Below, piece after piece: positions 20,153 through 30,752 of a DNA stretch of 64,000 nucleotides; position 1 is the first letter of the stretch, and each line of letters opens with the position of its first letter. Under the pieces are notes generated by a model. That model ran no database searches. It saw only the letters and a list, made by a program, of their open reading frames with translations, and was not told the DNA's origin. The stretch is from Mucor mucedo (Eukaryota > Mucoromycota > Mucoromycetes > Mucorales > Mucoraceae), in contig NW_026252315.1 of the NCBI RefSeq assembly GCF_025094135.1, positions 124,001 to 188,000 of the forward strand, in the 5' to 3' direction. A program made the position numbers and the translations under genes.

Positions 20153-22923
20153 ATGAGTGACCTCGTATTTACCCAGACACAGAAGATTTTATAAATGCCA
20201 AAATAACAGCTAAACTTGCTAAGATGGGAGACGAAACGAGTACCAGCACAATGAATTAACCTGCTGGTGGAAACAGAGGTAAAAATGCACTGTATATGTT
20301 CAAGTATATAGCCAAACATAATAACTCATAAAATAAATCAGGCCTAAAGAGAAAAGAAACATTTGAAGCGAAAAAAGAAAAGAGTGTGGCTAAAAGAAAC
20401 AGGTCCACTGCGTCTTCAAACTCATCGACCCTGATTTGCAAGTCTTGTGATACAAGTGGTCATTCTTCTGCGAGAAGTAAATTGTGCCCTAACCATACCT
20501 ATACCTTGCAAGAATTGATCGAAAAGGATATTGGTGCTAAATATCAAAGATATACTATCTCTTCCATTAAAGGGATTTTTAAATGAAACAGATGATGATG
20601 ATGACCGATTACAGAAGGCCGTAAACAAGATCCAGGATCTATCTAGTTTCTTACGGCTTGTTTTGTTTAAAGCTCAAATCTTTGTCAATGACTACATTTT
20701 ACAATACCCCAATAATTTGTCCAATGAATTTTTTCAGCAAAATTTCTGGTATTTATTGTGTAGAGTGGTTTTTAAACAGCTGTCGATCAGAGACTTTCAG
20801 TTAAATTATGCCAATATTCACCACTTGGAAGACGCATGGATGGAGCTTAATAATCTAGAGGGGGTAAACTTAAACGTAGAAAAAGATGGGCTGAAAAATT
20901 ATGGTCAAGTGCTTGCGACTGCATGTGAAACTACTGCTACGTGTTATAATAACTATTACATTGAGAATTTTCAGAACATTATCTGCAACTACTTCATTTA
21001 TATAATTTGTAAAGAATTTCCTGTAAGTTACTAGCAGGAAGCACTAACTTACAAGTTATTAACAAACTTAACTTAGGACCTTAAAAAATCTGTCATAAGG
21101 AAACTTGTATATGAACATGTTTTAGATCAAGTACTATCATCTGATCCTGTTGCCGTTCTAAATGATGATATCCTCCCACCATTAAGCCAAGAAACAAAAA
21201 TGGTTTACAGGCATTTATAAACCCTTTAATTGTGGAGCTCAAGAACCGCTTGCCATCGTTCACAATTACAAAGGCAACTCAGAACACTGCCCCTTTTGGT
21301 ATTTTACCGGCATTAAGACACATTCTATCCAAGTATGAATCAATCATTGCGGAAAATTCTACTTTACAGAAGCATGACTCAGAACCAGGAAGACCTCAAG
21401 ATACGGTTCAATTTGATGAAAAAAAGAAGAAAGATGATAAAGCAAAGCATTTTGTACTGCCGAGAATATTTGGCCTGTTTCCCAATCCAGGTTTGCAGTG
21501 GCGATTTATCAAAATCGATAGTCAAAACGTTACTGGTATATTTCCTGGCTCAAAGTTAAAGAAAGAAAAGGACGAGACTTTATTTAGCTTCACACAAAGG
21601 TATTTTTATGATTGTTTTAACTTTGCCAAGCTAAAAATTAGAAGGTACATACGAAAGAAAGAGTATTGAGAACCTTCTTCATATAATATTAATAATAAAC
21701 ATTTTGTCTATTATTATTAGCCTTAAAGATCTGAAGGAGCTGCCTGCAACCAACGGCAAGATGTTTTTGAACGGGATGTACACCGATGGTTATACTTGCC
21801 GCTTACTATTCTGTCGTCGTACTGAACCATCTTCGTCAACTAAAAGCATTGCCCTAGAACTCGATGACTTTAACTCTGACGAGGTAAATACTTATTTTAG
21901 GCCATGTACTGTTGATCCCGGAAGGAAGGATGTGTTTGTATCCTACCATGGAGACAATGATGTGAGACGTCTTTCTTCAAAAGAATACTACAATATGGGC
22001 GGTGTTACGCAAAGACATAAAGAGGAACAAGAACTCAAGAAAAGCTTGGGTATTGATCAAATTGAGACCAATATCCCCTCACCTAAAACCACGTCTCATG
22101 ATACCTATATACTGTATATTACGTATATTCTCCAACATATTGATACACTTTTTAATTTATACGGGTTTAGAACTACCAATAATAGATGGTGTAATTATAT
22201 CGCATCACAAAAGAGTATAGAGGACGCCGTTAATATCCTTTTAAACGGATCAACAAAGTATAACAAGAAAAGAAGGAAAACTAAGAAGAAGAGTAAAAAG
22301 AGAAGGAGATCTAAAATAGTTGACTCTTTAAAATCTAAACCGAAAATTATCAAAAGGTAAGCGTACTAACAAACCATGATATGACTGTATTTTAAAAATG
22401 AAACTTGCATGAAGAGAACATAAAGATAAATTCGAAGAAGGGGATCGTAATAAAATGCCTTTAATCATCTTTGGCGATGGACTTAAGAACAAAAGCCAAA
22501 CAAAGTTTAAGGGTTTGCGCTCCGGTGTAACGGACAAGCTTTATCGACAATTGAAAAGAGGAGAGAAGCTTGGAGAGTTACTTCTTGTTGATATTAACGA
22601 TTTTAAAACATCAAAGGTTAGTATATTAATGTATATCAATACCTTCGACTGAAATAATAGTTTTATAGACATGCAATTCTTGTTTTAGTAATGATTTAAA
22701 AAACATGAGGTGCGGTACTGACGAAAAATCCTCGCACATCCATCAAATATTGATTTGCAAACGATGCAATATTTTTTGGAATCGTGATGTGATGGCTGCG
22801 AAAAATATGCTTGCTATATCTCAATCCATTTGGGATGGCCAAGGCCGACCGACTGTCTTTAAAAGACTAAACGCCACCTCCAATGTGGTTACCTCGTCTC
22901 ACTCAAGTGAGGAGAAGGTTTAA
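20153..22923 (+). pseudogene. Fanzor (eukaryotic TnpB/OMEGA RNA-guided nuclease) gene with broken N-terminal half
   Basis: Exons about 20153-20278, 20342-21022, 21077-21644, 21721-22356, 22415-22616 and 22669-22923 carry a Fanzor-type protein: CCHC-like knuckle (CKSCDTSGHSSARSKLCPNH), helical REC/WED-like region, NGMYTDGYTCRLLF, RuvC-I Asp in TVDPGRKDVF (codon 21914-21916), a Lys/Arg-rich bridge (about 22260-22340), IIFGDGLKNKS, VDINDFKTSK, a four-Cys ribbon (TCNSC...CKRC) and RuvC-III Asp in FWNRDVMAAKNML (codon 22786-22788). Known biology: Fanzors are RNA-guided DNA nucleases of eukaryotic transposons. Lesions: a frame slip just after the ATG, an in-frame TAA near 20256, a frame slip near 20575 (T run), another near 21210. 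From 21220 to 22923 the frame is intact after splicing. The glutamate usual in the DEFRTSK motif is Asp here. Either a recent pseudogene or affected by sequence errors. Confidence 0.82.
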
Positions 22924-22958
22924 AGGTTCTACAGGTAAACGACACAGTAGCTTATCAA

Positions 22959-23078
22959 ATTGTCCAAAAACTAAAATTTCGTTTGTCTGAATTCTTATGT
23001 AATTTGTCCAAAAAAGGCAAGCTATTATCTGAAAGTAAAGTTTGATTCGTCTGAAAAAAAAATAACATTGTCTGAATT
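22959..23078 (+). repeat. Right array of TTGTCTGAAA-like motifs (Fanzor side)
   Basis: Copies near 22960 (TTGTCCAAAA), 22983 (TTGTCTGAAT), 23004 (TTGTCCAAAA), 23026 (TATCTGAAAG), 23048 (CGTCTGAAAA) and 23069 (TTGTCTGAAT), starting 36 bp after the Fanzor stop. Orientation is opposite to the left array. In OMEGA systems the guide RNA comes from the 3' end of the nuclease gene and the element end, so any guide scaffold should lie in about 22700-23090. Confidence 0.55.
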
Positions 23079-23257
23079 TAAAGTGTGAAAACTGTATTGT
23101 GCGCACGAAAGGACAATGAGAGTTTAACTCCGAAAAGGCCGTTTTTTTTATTTTTTTTTATTTGTGGGTTTCAGGCAGGGAAATCTCCAAGGTTAAATTT
23201 CCCTTTTCTCTTTGTTTTTGTTTTTTCCCATTTCTTTATTTTAATAAAACACAACAA

Positions 23258-25925
23258 ATGATCGATATACACAAAGAATCTATCTGGACTTCATCAATGG
23301 AGACAACAGAAGATCGGTCGATCCCACCCGAATTACTTTTATCTCTTCGACAACACTCTATTTTTCAGCGAGCTAATAACGAGAGCTTTCTTGAAAAGTT
23401 GGCTTGCTGTATGCATTTACGTACTTACTCTCCACGTGATGTCATTATTGTCGAAGGCGAACCAGCTAAAGCCATGTTCTTTTTATTAAGAGGTTCAGTC
23501 GACGTATGTTCTGCTGATTTTGAACGCATATATGCTACACTGCCTAAAGGGTCTTGCTTTGGTGAAATTGGTATCTTATATTCCATGCCTCGTACTGCAA
23601 CTGTCATTGCGAGTACCAAATGCATTGTGGCAGCTCTCACCGCTGAGGAAGTACGAACCTTATTACCGCTATATCCCGAAGTTGAGAAAGTGCTTCGTTT
23701 TGAAGCAGAAGAACGTTTAGCTTTACTTTTCAAGAGTAAAAGTTTAAACACTCAAGAGAAAATTAGCACAAAACCATTGACAGAACGTAACGTGCAGGAT
23801 TTCACTAGCACCCGACATTTACTGCAAAAGGTTGGTATATTTTTCACATATCAATACGATGACGGTCCAATGATAAATCACTAAAACTAGCGCACTTTTT
23901 TTTTTTCTTATTTGTCTAGATTCCCTATCTACAAAACTGTCCCGAAGAATTTCTGCACTTGACATCACTTAAAGTTGAACCACGTCACTATGCGCCCAAC
24001 GACTTGATCCTTCATAAAGGAGAACAAGGAAAAGAATTGTTTTTCATAATAAGTGGTACTAAATTGGATATAAAATTGAAATGCAATTTTATACGTATTT
24101 ACTAACGTATCCAAATTAGGCACGGTTGAAGTTACAAACATTGGCACAGCCACTCCAGATCCTTTGACTCCTATCGAACGCTTAGCCGCAGGTGATTATT
24201 TTGGTGATATAGCGGTCCTATTAAATGCACCACGTGCTGCCGATGTCCGAGCTGTTACCGCTGTTGAATTATATGTCCTGAAAAAATCTGACTTCATTGA
24301 TGTCATTAGTCGTTTTCCTGAATTACAAAAACGTTTTAAAGCAATGGCCGAAAGTTCTTTATGTAATTTAAAGTTGAAGGTAATCTACAATTTACCAATC
24401 TAAACAAAATGATACGAGATCGTCTTTTCCTTATCCTAACTGTTTCTCTCTTTTCTTTCTGTATTCAGGCCTCGTTATTAAATAAAGTAGACGCTGATAC
24501 AGGTATGTTCAGTAAAATTATAAAAAATTGCAGGATAATCCTGCAGTAACAAGTTTTTTGATGATATTGATCACCGTTATCATAGACGTATCTAGTCCCC
24601 CATCAGAAAGTTCTCCTGCGATACCAGTCAATATCTCGATAGAAGCAAGTTCAGTATGTAGCACCACAAGTGACCAAGATCCAACCTTATTACCGCCCAC
24701 CGCAGCAAATGTCCTTAAAAAAGTTGAAACCCGAAGAAGGAGAGGAAGTGTTGCTATCTGGTCAGACCCAGGTTTAGTGGCACTTGCAAACAAGGCCATG
24801 AAACCCACCAAAGATGAACCAGAAGAGTCTAAAATGAGAGAGGATCCCATCGTACCTACTTTACCTGTCCAAACGGGCTTTGAGGGAGATGGTCGATTAG
24901 TTTCATTTAACGAAGAAATCTTGGGTCTTATTGTAAACAGCATGGATATTGCAACCATCATTCAATTTTCAGCAGTCTCAAAAAAATGTAGAGACTTCAT
25001 TTTGCGTAACGACAAGATTATGCATTCTGTAGACCTGAGTCATTTCAACAAACATGTCACTGACAGCGCCGCACCAAGTATTGCTGCACTTATTGGAAAT
25101 CGTGTACGAGAATTGAATTTATCGCAATGCTTTTATATAACAGACGAAGGATTTAAAACGTTGATTGAAAATATGACAAATCTGGAATCAATCGACCTAA
25201 ACTCATGTTGGCTCTTGACCGACAAGAGTTTAACGTTATTGGCTGCCACTTGTCCTCATCTCACCAAATTGGATCTCTCAAATTGTCGAAAGATCAGTGA
25301 TATTGGTATTTTCAAACTATTGGATGAAAAGGCGACGCGAGGTTACCCTGAACTATCCGAACTATCGTTGTCTTACTGCAAAAAATTATCAGACATGACC
25401 ATGAGTCATTTGGCAGAATTCTGCTCCAAAACTTTATCTTCGCTTAATATCCAGAGATGTACTCGGATCACAGATCAAGGCTTTGTTAAATGGGCTGATA
25501 CTCAATTCCCACAATTAAAAGCATTAAACCTTACAGACTGTAGCTTCCTTACCGATCAAGCTATCTCACATTTAGTATCTGCTGCTCCCAATCTTCACAG
25601 TTTATCGCTCAGTTTCTGTTGTGCTTTATCCGATAGTGCGATTGAGGGTCTGATCTCCTTACCTGAACTACAAAATTTGGATGCAAGCTTTTGTGGTGCT
25701 GCCGTATCAGATGTGTCCATTCGGGCACTTTTGAACTCTAATTCAGCTGAATCCATGAGCTCACTTAATCTTCGAGGCTGTGTACGTATCACTGACATGT
25801 GCATTAATTCTATTTTAGAGTCTAGCAAACTAGAGTTATTAAATATCAGTCAGTGTCCCGGTATAAGCGTAGATGCCAAACAAACTATAAAGAAGTCAGG
25901 GGCTGTTCATCACTTAGTTGCATAA
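23258..25925 (+). CDS. Double cyclic-nucleotide-binding, F-box, leucine-rich-repeat protein
   Basis: Five exons (23258-23830, 23920-24055, 24120-24379, 24469-24502, 24586-25925) give 780 residues. Two cNMP-binding domains come first: residues about 40-150 (PRDVIIVEGEPAKAMFFLLRG, GSCFGEIGILYSMPRTATV) and about 195-310 (NDLILHKGEQGKELFFIISG, GDYFGDIAVLLNAPRAADV). The GE(I/L)-L-x6-R-(T/A)-A phosphate-binding signature is kept in both. After a basic linker (ETRRRRGSVAIW) comes an F-box (FNEEILGLIVNSMDIATIIQ) and at least nine cysteine-type LRRs (LNLSQCFYITDEGFKTLI). Known for the F-box-LRR family: SCF ubiquitin-ligase substrate adaptors. Inference: a ligand-gated SCF adaptor; cAMP binding is not shown. 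The ATG at 23258 is chosen over one at 23162 because the latter adds a Phe-rich, non-conserved leader. Confidence 0.88.
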
Positions 25926-26164
25926 CCATTACAAAAGAAAAAAAGAAAAAAAAAATCAAATAATGATCGATGTTCGCGTATTGTAAATAGTAATAAATAA
26001 TTGATAATATTTTTGAAGCATAATAAATCAAGTCATCAGCATATTACATAATATTAAAAAATAAGAATGCCATATTTTCATGATAGTATTCAGTTTAATG
26101 GAAAAAGAAAAAGAAAAAGGGATATATGATAATGGAAAAATAATTTACAAATAGCCTACCGCTA

Positions 26165-29148
26165 TTAATATGACTTGACAGAGCCAACTGACTCACGTCT
26201 TTCCGCCCTGTCATAACCAAAGCGTGATCTTTGTTGCTTTTGAACAAATTTAGCTGCCTTACTCTCCTTGGTTGGTTTAGATTTGACAAAGGCAGGTACA
26301 GAAGGTTGAGAGGATGATTTATCGAATCTTTCCCATAGGAAGATGGTGGTCACCTTGATGGCGTCCATAATGAAAAAAGTTGCAAAGGAAATAGCAAGAA
26401 TAATAATACTTCGAACCCAACCAATACCAGCAACATTAGGATTGTTTCCAACACCGTATACTGAAAGGAATAATGCCACCAATTGGGTCCCTAAAATTAC
26501 TATAACAAATACCAAGGATGGTAAGCTCTTCCACCAAAAAGTATTGGTACGTGTGGAGAATATAACAAAATGAGGTGCTATTTAAAAGATTAGACTAAAT
26601 AAAAACGTAGCATGCTATTGCGCTTACCAGATGACATGTGAAGGTACATGATAGTTGAAAGCTCAGGACCGCTGACACCAAGAATATCACGGAAAATGTA
26701 AAAGTGTGCAAATGAAAATCCTGAAAGCGCAATTGCGAGCACACAAGAGAGTACGATCAAAAGTCTGAGTCGCCACATATTTGGACTACTTGAGACACTG
26801 ACATTATCGACAGCCATGATTAAGGTAGCGGCATCGTTCAAAAGTGAGATCAAAATAAGGAACACAGGTGGCATTTTCCAGTCCTCAGCAAGGGTGATGA
26901 CAAAAAAGAACAATAAAAAGTGAATAGTGGACGTAATGCGGTACAATGCATATGATTGAAGACGTTGAAAAATAATTCTCGAGATCTTAATACCGTCAAT
27001 AATAGCGGATAAACCAGGAGCTAATAATACAATATCTGCTGCAGCACGAGCAGCATCAGTCGAACCAGCAACAGCAATACCTACATTGGCTTTTTTCAAA
27101 GCAGGGGCGTCGTTTACACCATCGCCAGTCATAGCAACAAAGTAGCCTCTTTGTTGTAAGATCTCAACAACACGGTATTTATGTTCTGAGATATACGTTA
27201 ATAATATATTAGATGGGAATAATAATAATAATAATAATAACTAACCAGGAACAACGCGAGCAAAACCATCAGAATAAACGCACATGTCAGAGACCTCTTG
27301 TTCGGATTTAGAAGAATCGACCAATTCATCCACATCTAGAATATGTTGGCCCATACCGAGTCTACCAGCCACCTCTTTTGCAATAATGCCTTGATCACCA
27401 GTGATCATCTTGACTGAAATACCATATTGTTGACACTCGGCAATTGTCTGAGCAGAGTCATCTCTGGGAGGATCAATTAAACTGAGCAAACCAATCAATT
27501 CCCATTTTTCAATGCCATTCACAGTACGTGCAATACCCAAAGATCTGAGCCCACGACTGGCAAATTGTTGAACCATGTCCTCTGCTTGTTCATCACCACC
27601 CACAAGCTGCATGATCACTTGAGGCGCACCCTTGGCTACTCTGAACGTTTCTTGAGTAGAGGTGTTAAGAACGGTTGCCTGAGCGGTTTTGTCAGAAGAA
27701 TTGAATGGTTTGAAAGAAATCACTTGGTAACCTTGAACTTTATGACTTCCATCGTTAATGACTTGTGGATGATGAGTTTCGGCGGCTGTACGAACAGCAA
27801 ATTCGATAGGATCATCGGTCGCGGCCTCTGCAGCGAGGTAAGAGTACAGTAGAATATCATTCTTATCAAACGACCCAGCAAGATAAGGTTCGTCAAATGT
27901 AAGCTCGTTTTTGGTAAGTGTTCCTGTTTTATCGCTGCACAAAATGGAAACAGACGCAAATTCTTCGACGGCAGTCAATCTTTTTACAATCACTTGGTGT
28001 TTGGCAAGCTGTTTAGCACCAATAGCCATAGTGACTGACATGACAGTGGGAAGACCAACAGGAATACTAAAATAAAAAGTACATATTAATATCATATTTT
28101 AACATTTCAATTTTATGTTGACATACGCTGCGATTGTAAGCACCACCATTTCATTGAGAGCCGCCAAGACTTGTTCTCTTGTAATAAATCCAAAGGCCTT
28201 TTTTACTTGGACCAATTCATTGATAAAAATAATTGTAACCAGAACGACAGAGAGAACGATAAGAAAATTACCAATGTAGTTGATAACTTTTTGGAATCTT
28301 CCCGAGCCAGTGGTGACTGAAATAAGGCTTGCTGTCTTTCCAATAAAGGTATCGGGACCGGTACGTACAACAATAGCTTGCTGCTGGCCTTGTTTAACAA
28401 TACAGGATGAAAATACAATATTTCCAGGTTTTTTCTTACTGGGCAATGATTCACCGGTAAGGGAACTTTGGTCGATTTGGATATCAGTCTCTATGGCTTC
28501 GCCTGAAGCACCAATACCCAATAATCGAGCGTCTGCGGGTACAATGTCACCTAATCTTAAAACAATAATATCGCCAACTACGAGATCAGAGGATCGAACT
28601 TCTTTTAACTGACCGTTTCTCCAACATTTACATTGCAAAGCAAGACTGCTTTTTAACGAGTCGATAGAGGATTCTGCACGGGCCTCTTCAACATAACCAA
28701 TAATCGCATTGATAAGAAGCATACCGGCAATGATCCCAAAATCAAGCCAATCTGCAGTAACAGCGGTAAGAACAAGTGCTAGTATCATTAGATACGAAAT
28801 CGCACCAGTGACTATAGTAAATCATTAGTATCAACATCATAAACATAAAGAAAGGGGGTAACACTCACAAAACGAAAGAAAATGTAGTAGCTTATTTCTC
28901 TTTTTTTCTGTTAATTCGTTTCGGCCAAATCGTGCCATTCTCTCTTGGACTTGTTCGTCATTTAAACCAAATGTAGGTTGTGTTTGAAGAAAAGGTTCAA
29001 GATGTGCTGGAACGTCGTCAATAATGTTGCCATGTTGTTTCTCATTGCCAGTTTTAGGTGATGTTGCTGTTAAAGGTACGGCTTCTTCAAAATCATTTGT
29101 GTATTGGTTTGTAATATCTTCCTGGTCGGATACTTTCCGAAATCCCAT
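26165..29148 (-). CDS. PMA1: Plasma-membrane H+-ATPase (P-type, subfamily IIIA)
   Basis: Pumps protons out of the cell and energises nutrient uptake. Five exons (28869-29148, 28127-28811, 27246-28066, 26628-27185, 26165-26577) sum to exactly 918 residues, the size of yeast Pma1. Visible landmarks: TGAISYLMILALVL (M1), LTGESLPSKKKPG (actuator TGE loop), AAIPVGLPTVMSVT (M4 proline), CSDKTGTLTKNEL (phosphorylated Asp), MITGDQGIIAKEVAGRLGMG, MTGDGVNDAPALKKANVGIAV (hinge), and M5-M10. The C-terminal tail is basic and Ser-rich (QQRSRFGYDRAERRES), the place where fungal pumps carry the autoinhibitory phospho-switch. The intron near 27219-27240 holds an ATT microsatellite. Neighbours share no obvious pathway. 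Confidence 0.95.
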
Positions 29149-30752
29149 TACTGTGTACTTTTTTTTATATATATTGTTGTTGGGAAGAAGAGAAAAGTGT
29201 CCAAAATAACTTTTGATGCTAATTTAAACAAATAACCTTATTAGGATTTTGTGACGTTTCTAATGAGGCTCAGGGCAAATGTTCATTATTCTCGAGCCGC
29301 TAAGCCCCGCCTCACCCAAAAATGCTCGTTTTTATGTTGTACACGCATTTGCGTTTGCTAAATTAAAATTTAATTTTATGACTTTCCTGACACTACAGGT
29401 AGACATGGTTTATTTTTATAGCCAAAGGGAATGACAGTTGACCATTCGAATTTTCATTTCGCTGTTACTAGTTCCCACTTTTAAAAAAATCTTATCAGCT
29501 ATCCGACCAAAAAATTTCTTGCGGTTTCAGCTTTCCGTAATATTACCTCATAGTATTAGGAAACTTGTAGATCATTAAATACATTTATAAAATAAACAAC
29601 CACAAAGCTTCCAAGTGATAATTACAAAATTTGTTTGTAGTATATAAGACAACCTCTCATAATTTGAGATTGTAACAAGTAAACCATTAAAGGGCTTATC
29701 TCAACTTTAAAAGAACTTTTGTTGGCTTAGTTAAAAATGTCGCGAAAAAAATATATGGATAAAAACTAATTACATCATAATGATTTGTTGATAGATACAA
29801 GGATAAAATACCGCTGGCGACATTAGGCCATATATTAAAGGGCTCTATCAACAATTAGGCTGGAACCAGCCAAAAATACATGTCCATCCAGAAGAATAAA
29901 AATCGGGACAGCCATTTTTCTTAGGGACAGACAGAGTGCCCGTAGTCGTGATGTTGGGATTATGATACTTTAATAGACACCTAGAGGTCAATATAGCTTA
30001 TCGTCTTGAACTAAATACAATCTTATTACAAGCAACATATGTTAAACCAGTATATGTGTTTTTCAGCTTACTTTCAGCTTCTCGTTTGAGCTTTACCTTA
30101 ATATTTCTGTGTAAGATTAAGATCAAACGAGCTCAAAGGCGAAAGAGTAATGATGGAATTGTCAAAATAAGTACAAATCCTTTAATATACATTTATTCGT
30201 AATTGTTACATTGTATATCCTTGTTCCCAGGTCTACAGAACATCCAAATCACAAATCTTACGTTGCGACTAAGTGCACTTTGGCTGTCCCAAAGGAAAAA
30301 TTGGCTGTCCCCAAGAAAAGCGAATAAAAATTGTGACAAATGTGTTCTTTATACCAGTTTGAGCATTTGATTCCCTCTCGTTCAAAAATAGATATAAGAA
30401 TAAAAATTTACACCTAATTTTTGTTGAAGTTGGTCTAAGTAGTAGTCCTTTAACTTTAGTTATGATACCACCTGCTTGCGAGTGACAAGGTTATTCATGC
30501 TACAAGCGACAACATAATTATATCAATAACTACAACAGTGCATGTTGGGTGTATGGTCATATTCAACATCTGGTATATGTATACAATTTTTGATATATCA
30601 TCTACAGTGATTGAATTTCCTTTAAAATAGCGCCATGCCATAACACATTTAAAGCTGACTAAGAATAAGACTCTCGGAAAAAATATGAATGTTTTTATTA
30701 ATTAAATAAACTGAAAGGTAAATATGAACGTCTTTCAAATAGATGAAAGTGT
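29149..30752. other. Intergenic region holding promoter DNA and a MITE copy
   Basis: Left part (29149-29900) should contain the H+-ATPase promoter; a GC-rich patch with AAGCCCCGCC lies near 29305. The middle is the MITE described at 29905-30318. I see no protein-coding signal in the remainder. Confidence 0.6.
29905..30318. mobile_element. MITE of the GGGACAGCC family, copy 1
   Basis: About 415 bp bounded by TIR-like ends: left GGGACAGCCATTTTTC, TTAGGGACAG then AGTGCCCGTAGTCG; right CGACTAAGTGCACTTTGG then two GGCTGTCCC units. The centre carries a long imperfect palindrome (CAGCTTCTCGTTTGAGC near 30077 against ATCAAACGAGCTC near 30121). The same sequence occurs inverted at 42900-43355. There is no coding capacity. 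The TIR style suggests a Tc1/mariner- or pogo-like source, but no TA duplication can be fixed by eye. Confidence 0.75.

Noticed and set aside
27219..27245. ATT/AAT trinucleotide run as a functional repeat
   Set aside because: A short microsatellite inside a PMA1 intron; nothing suggests a role.
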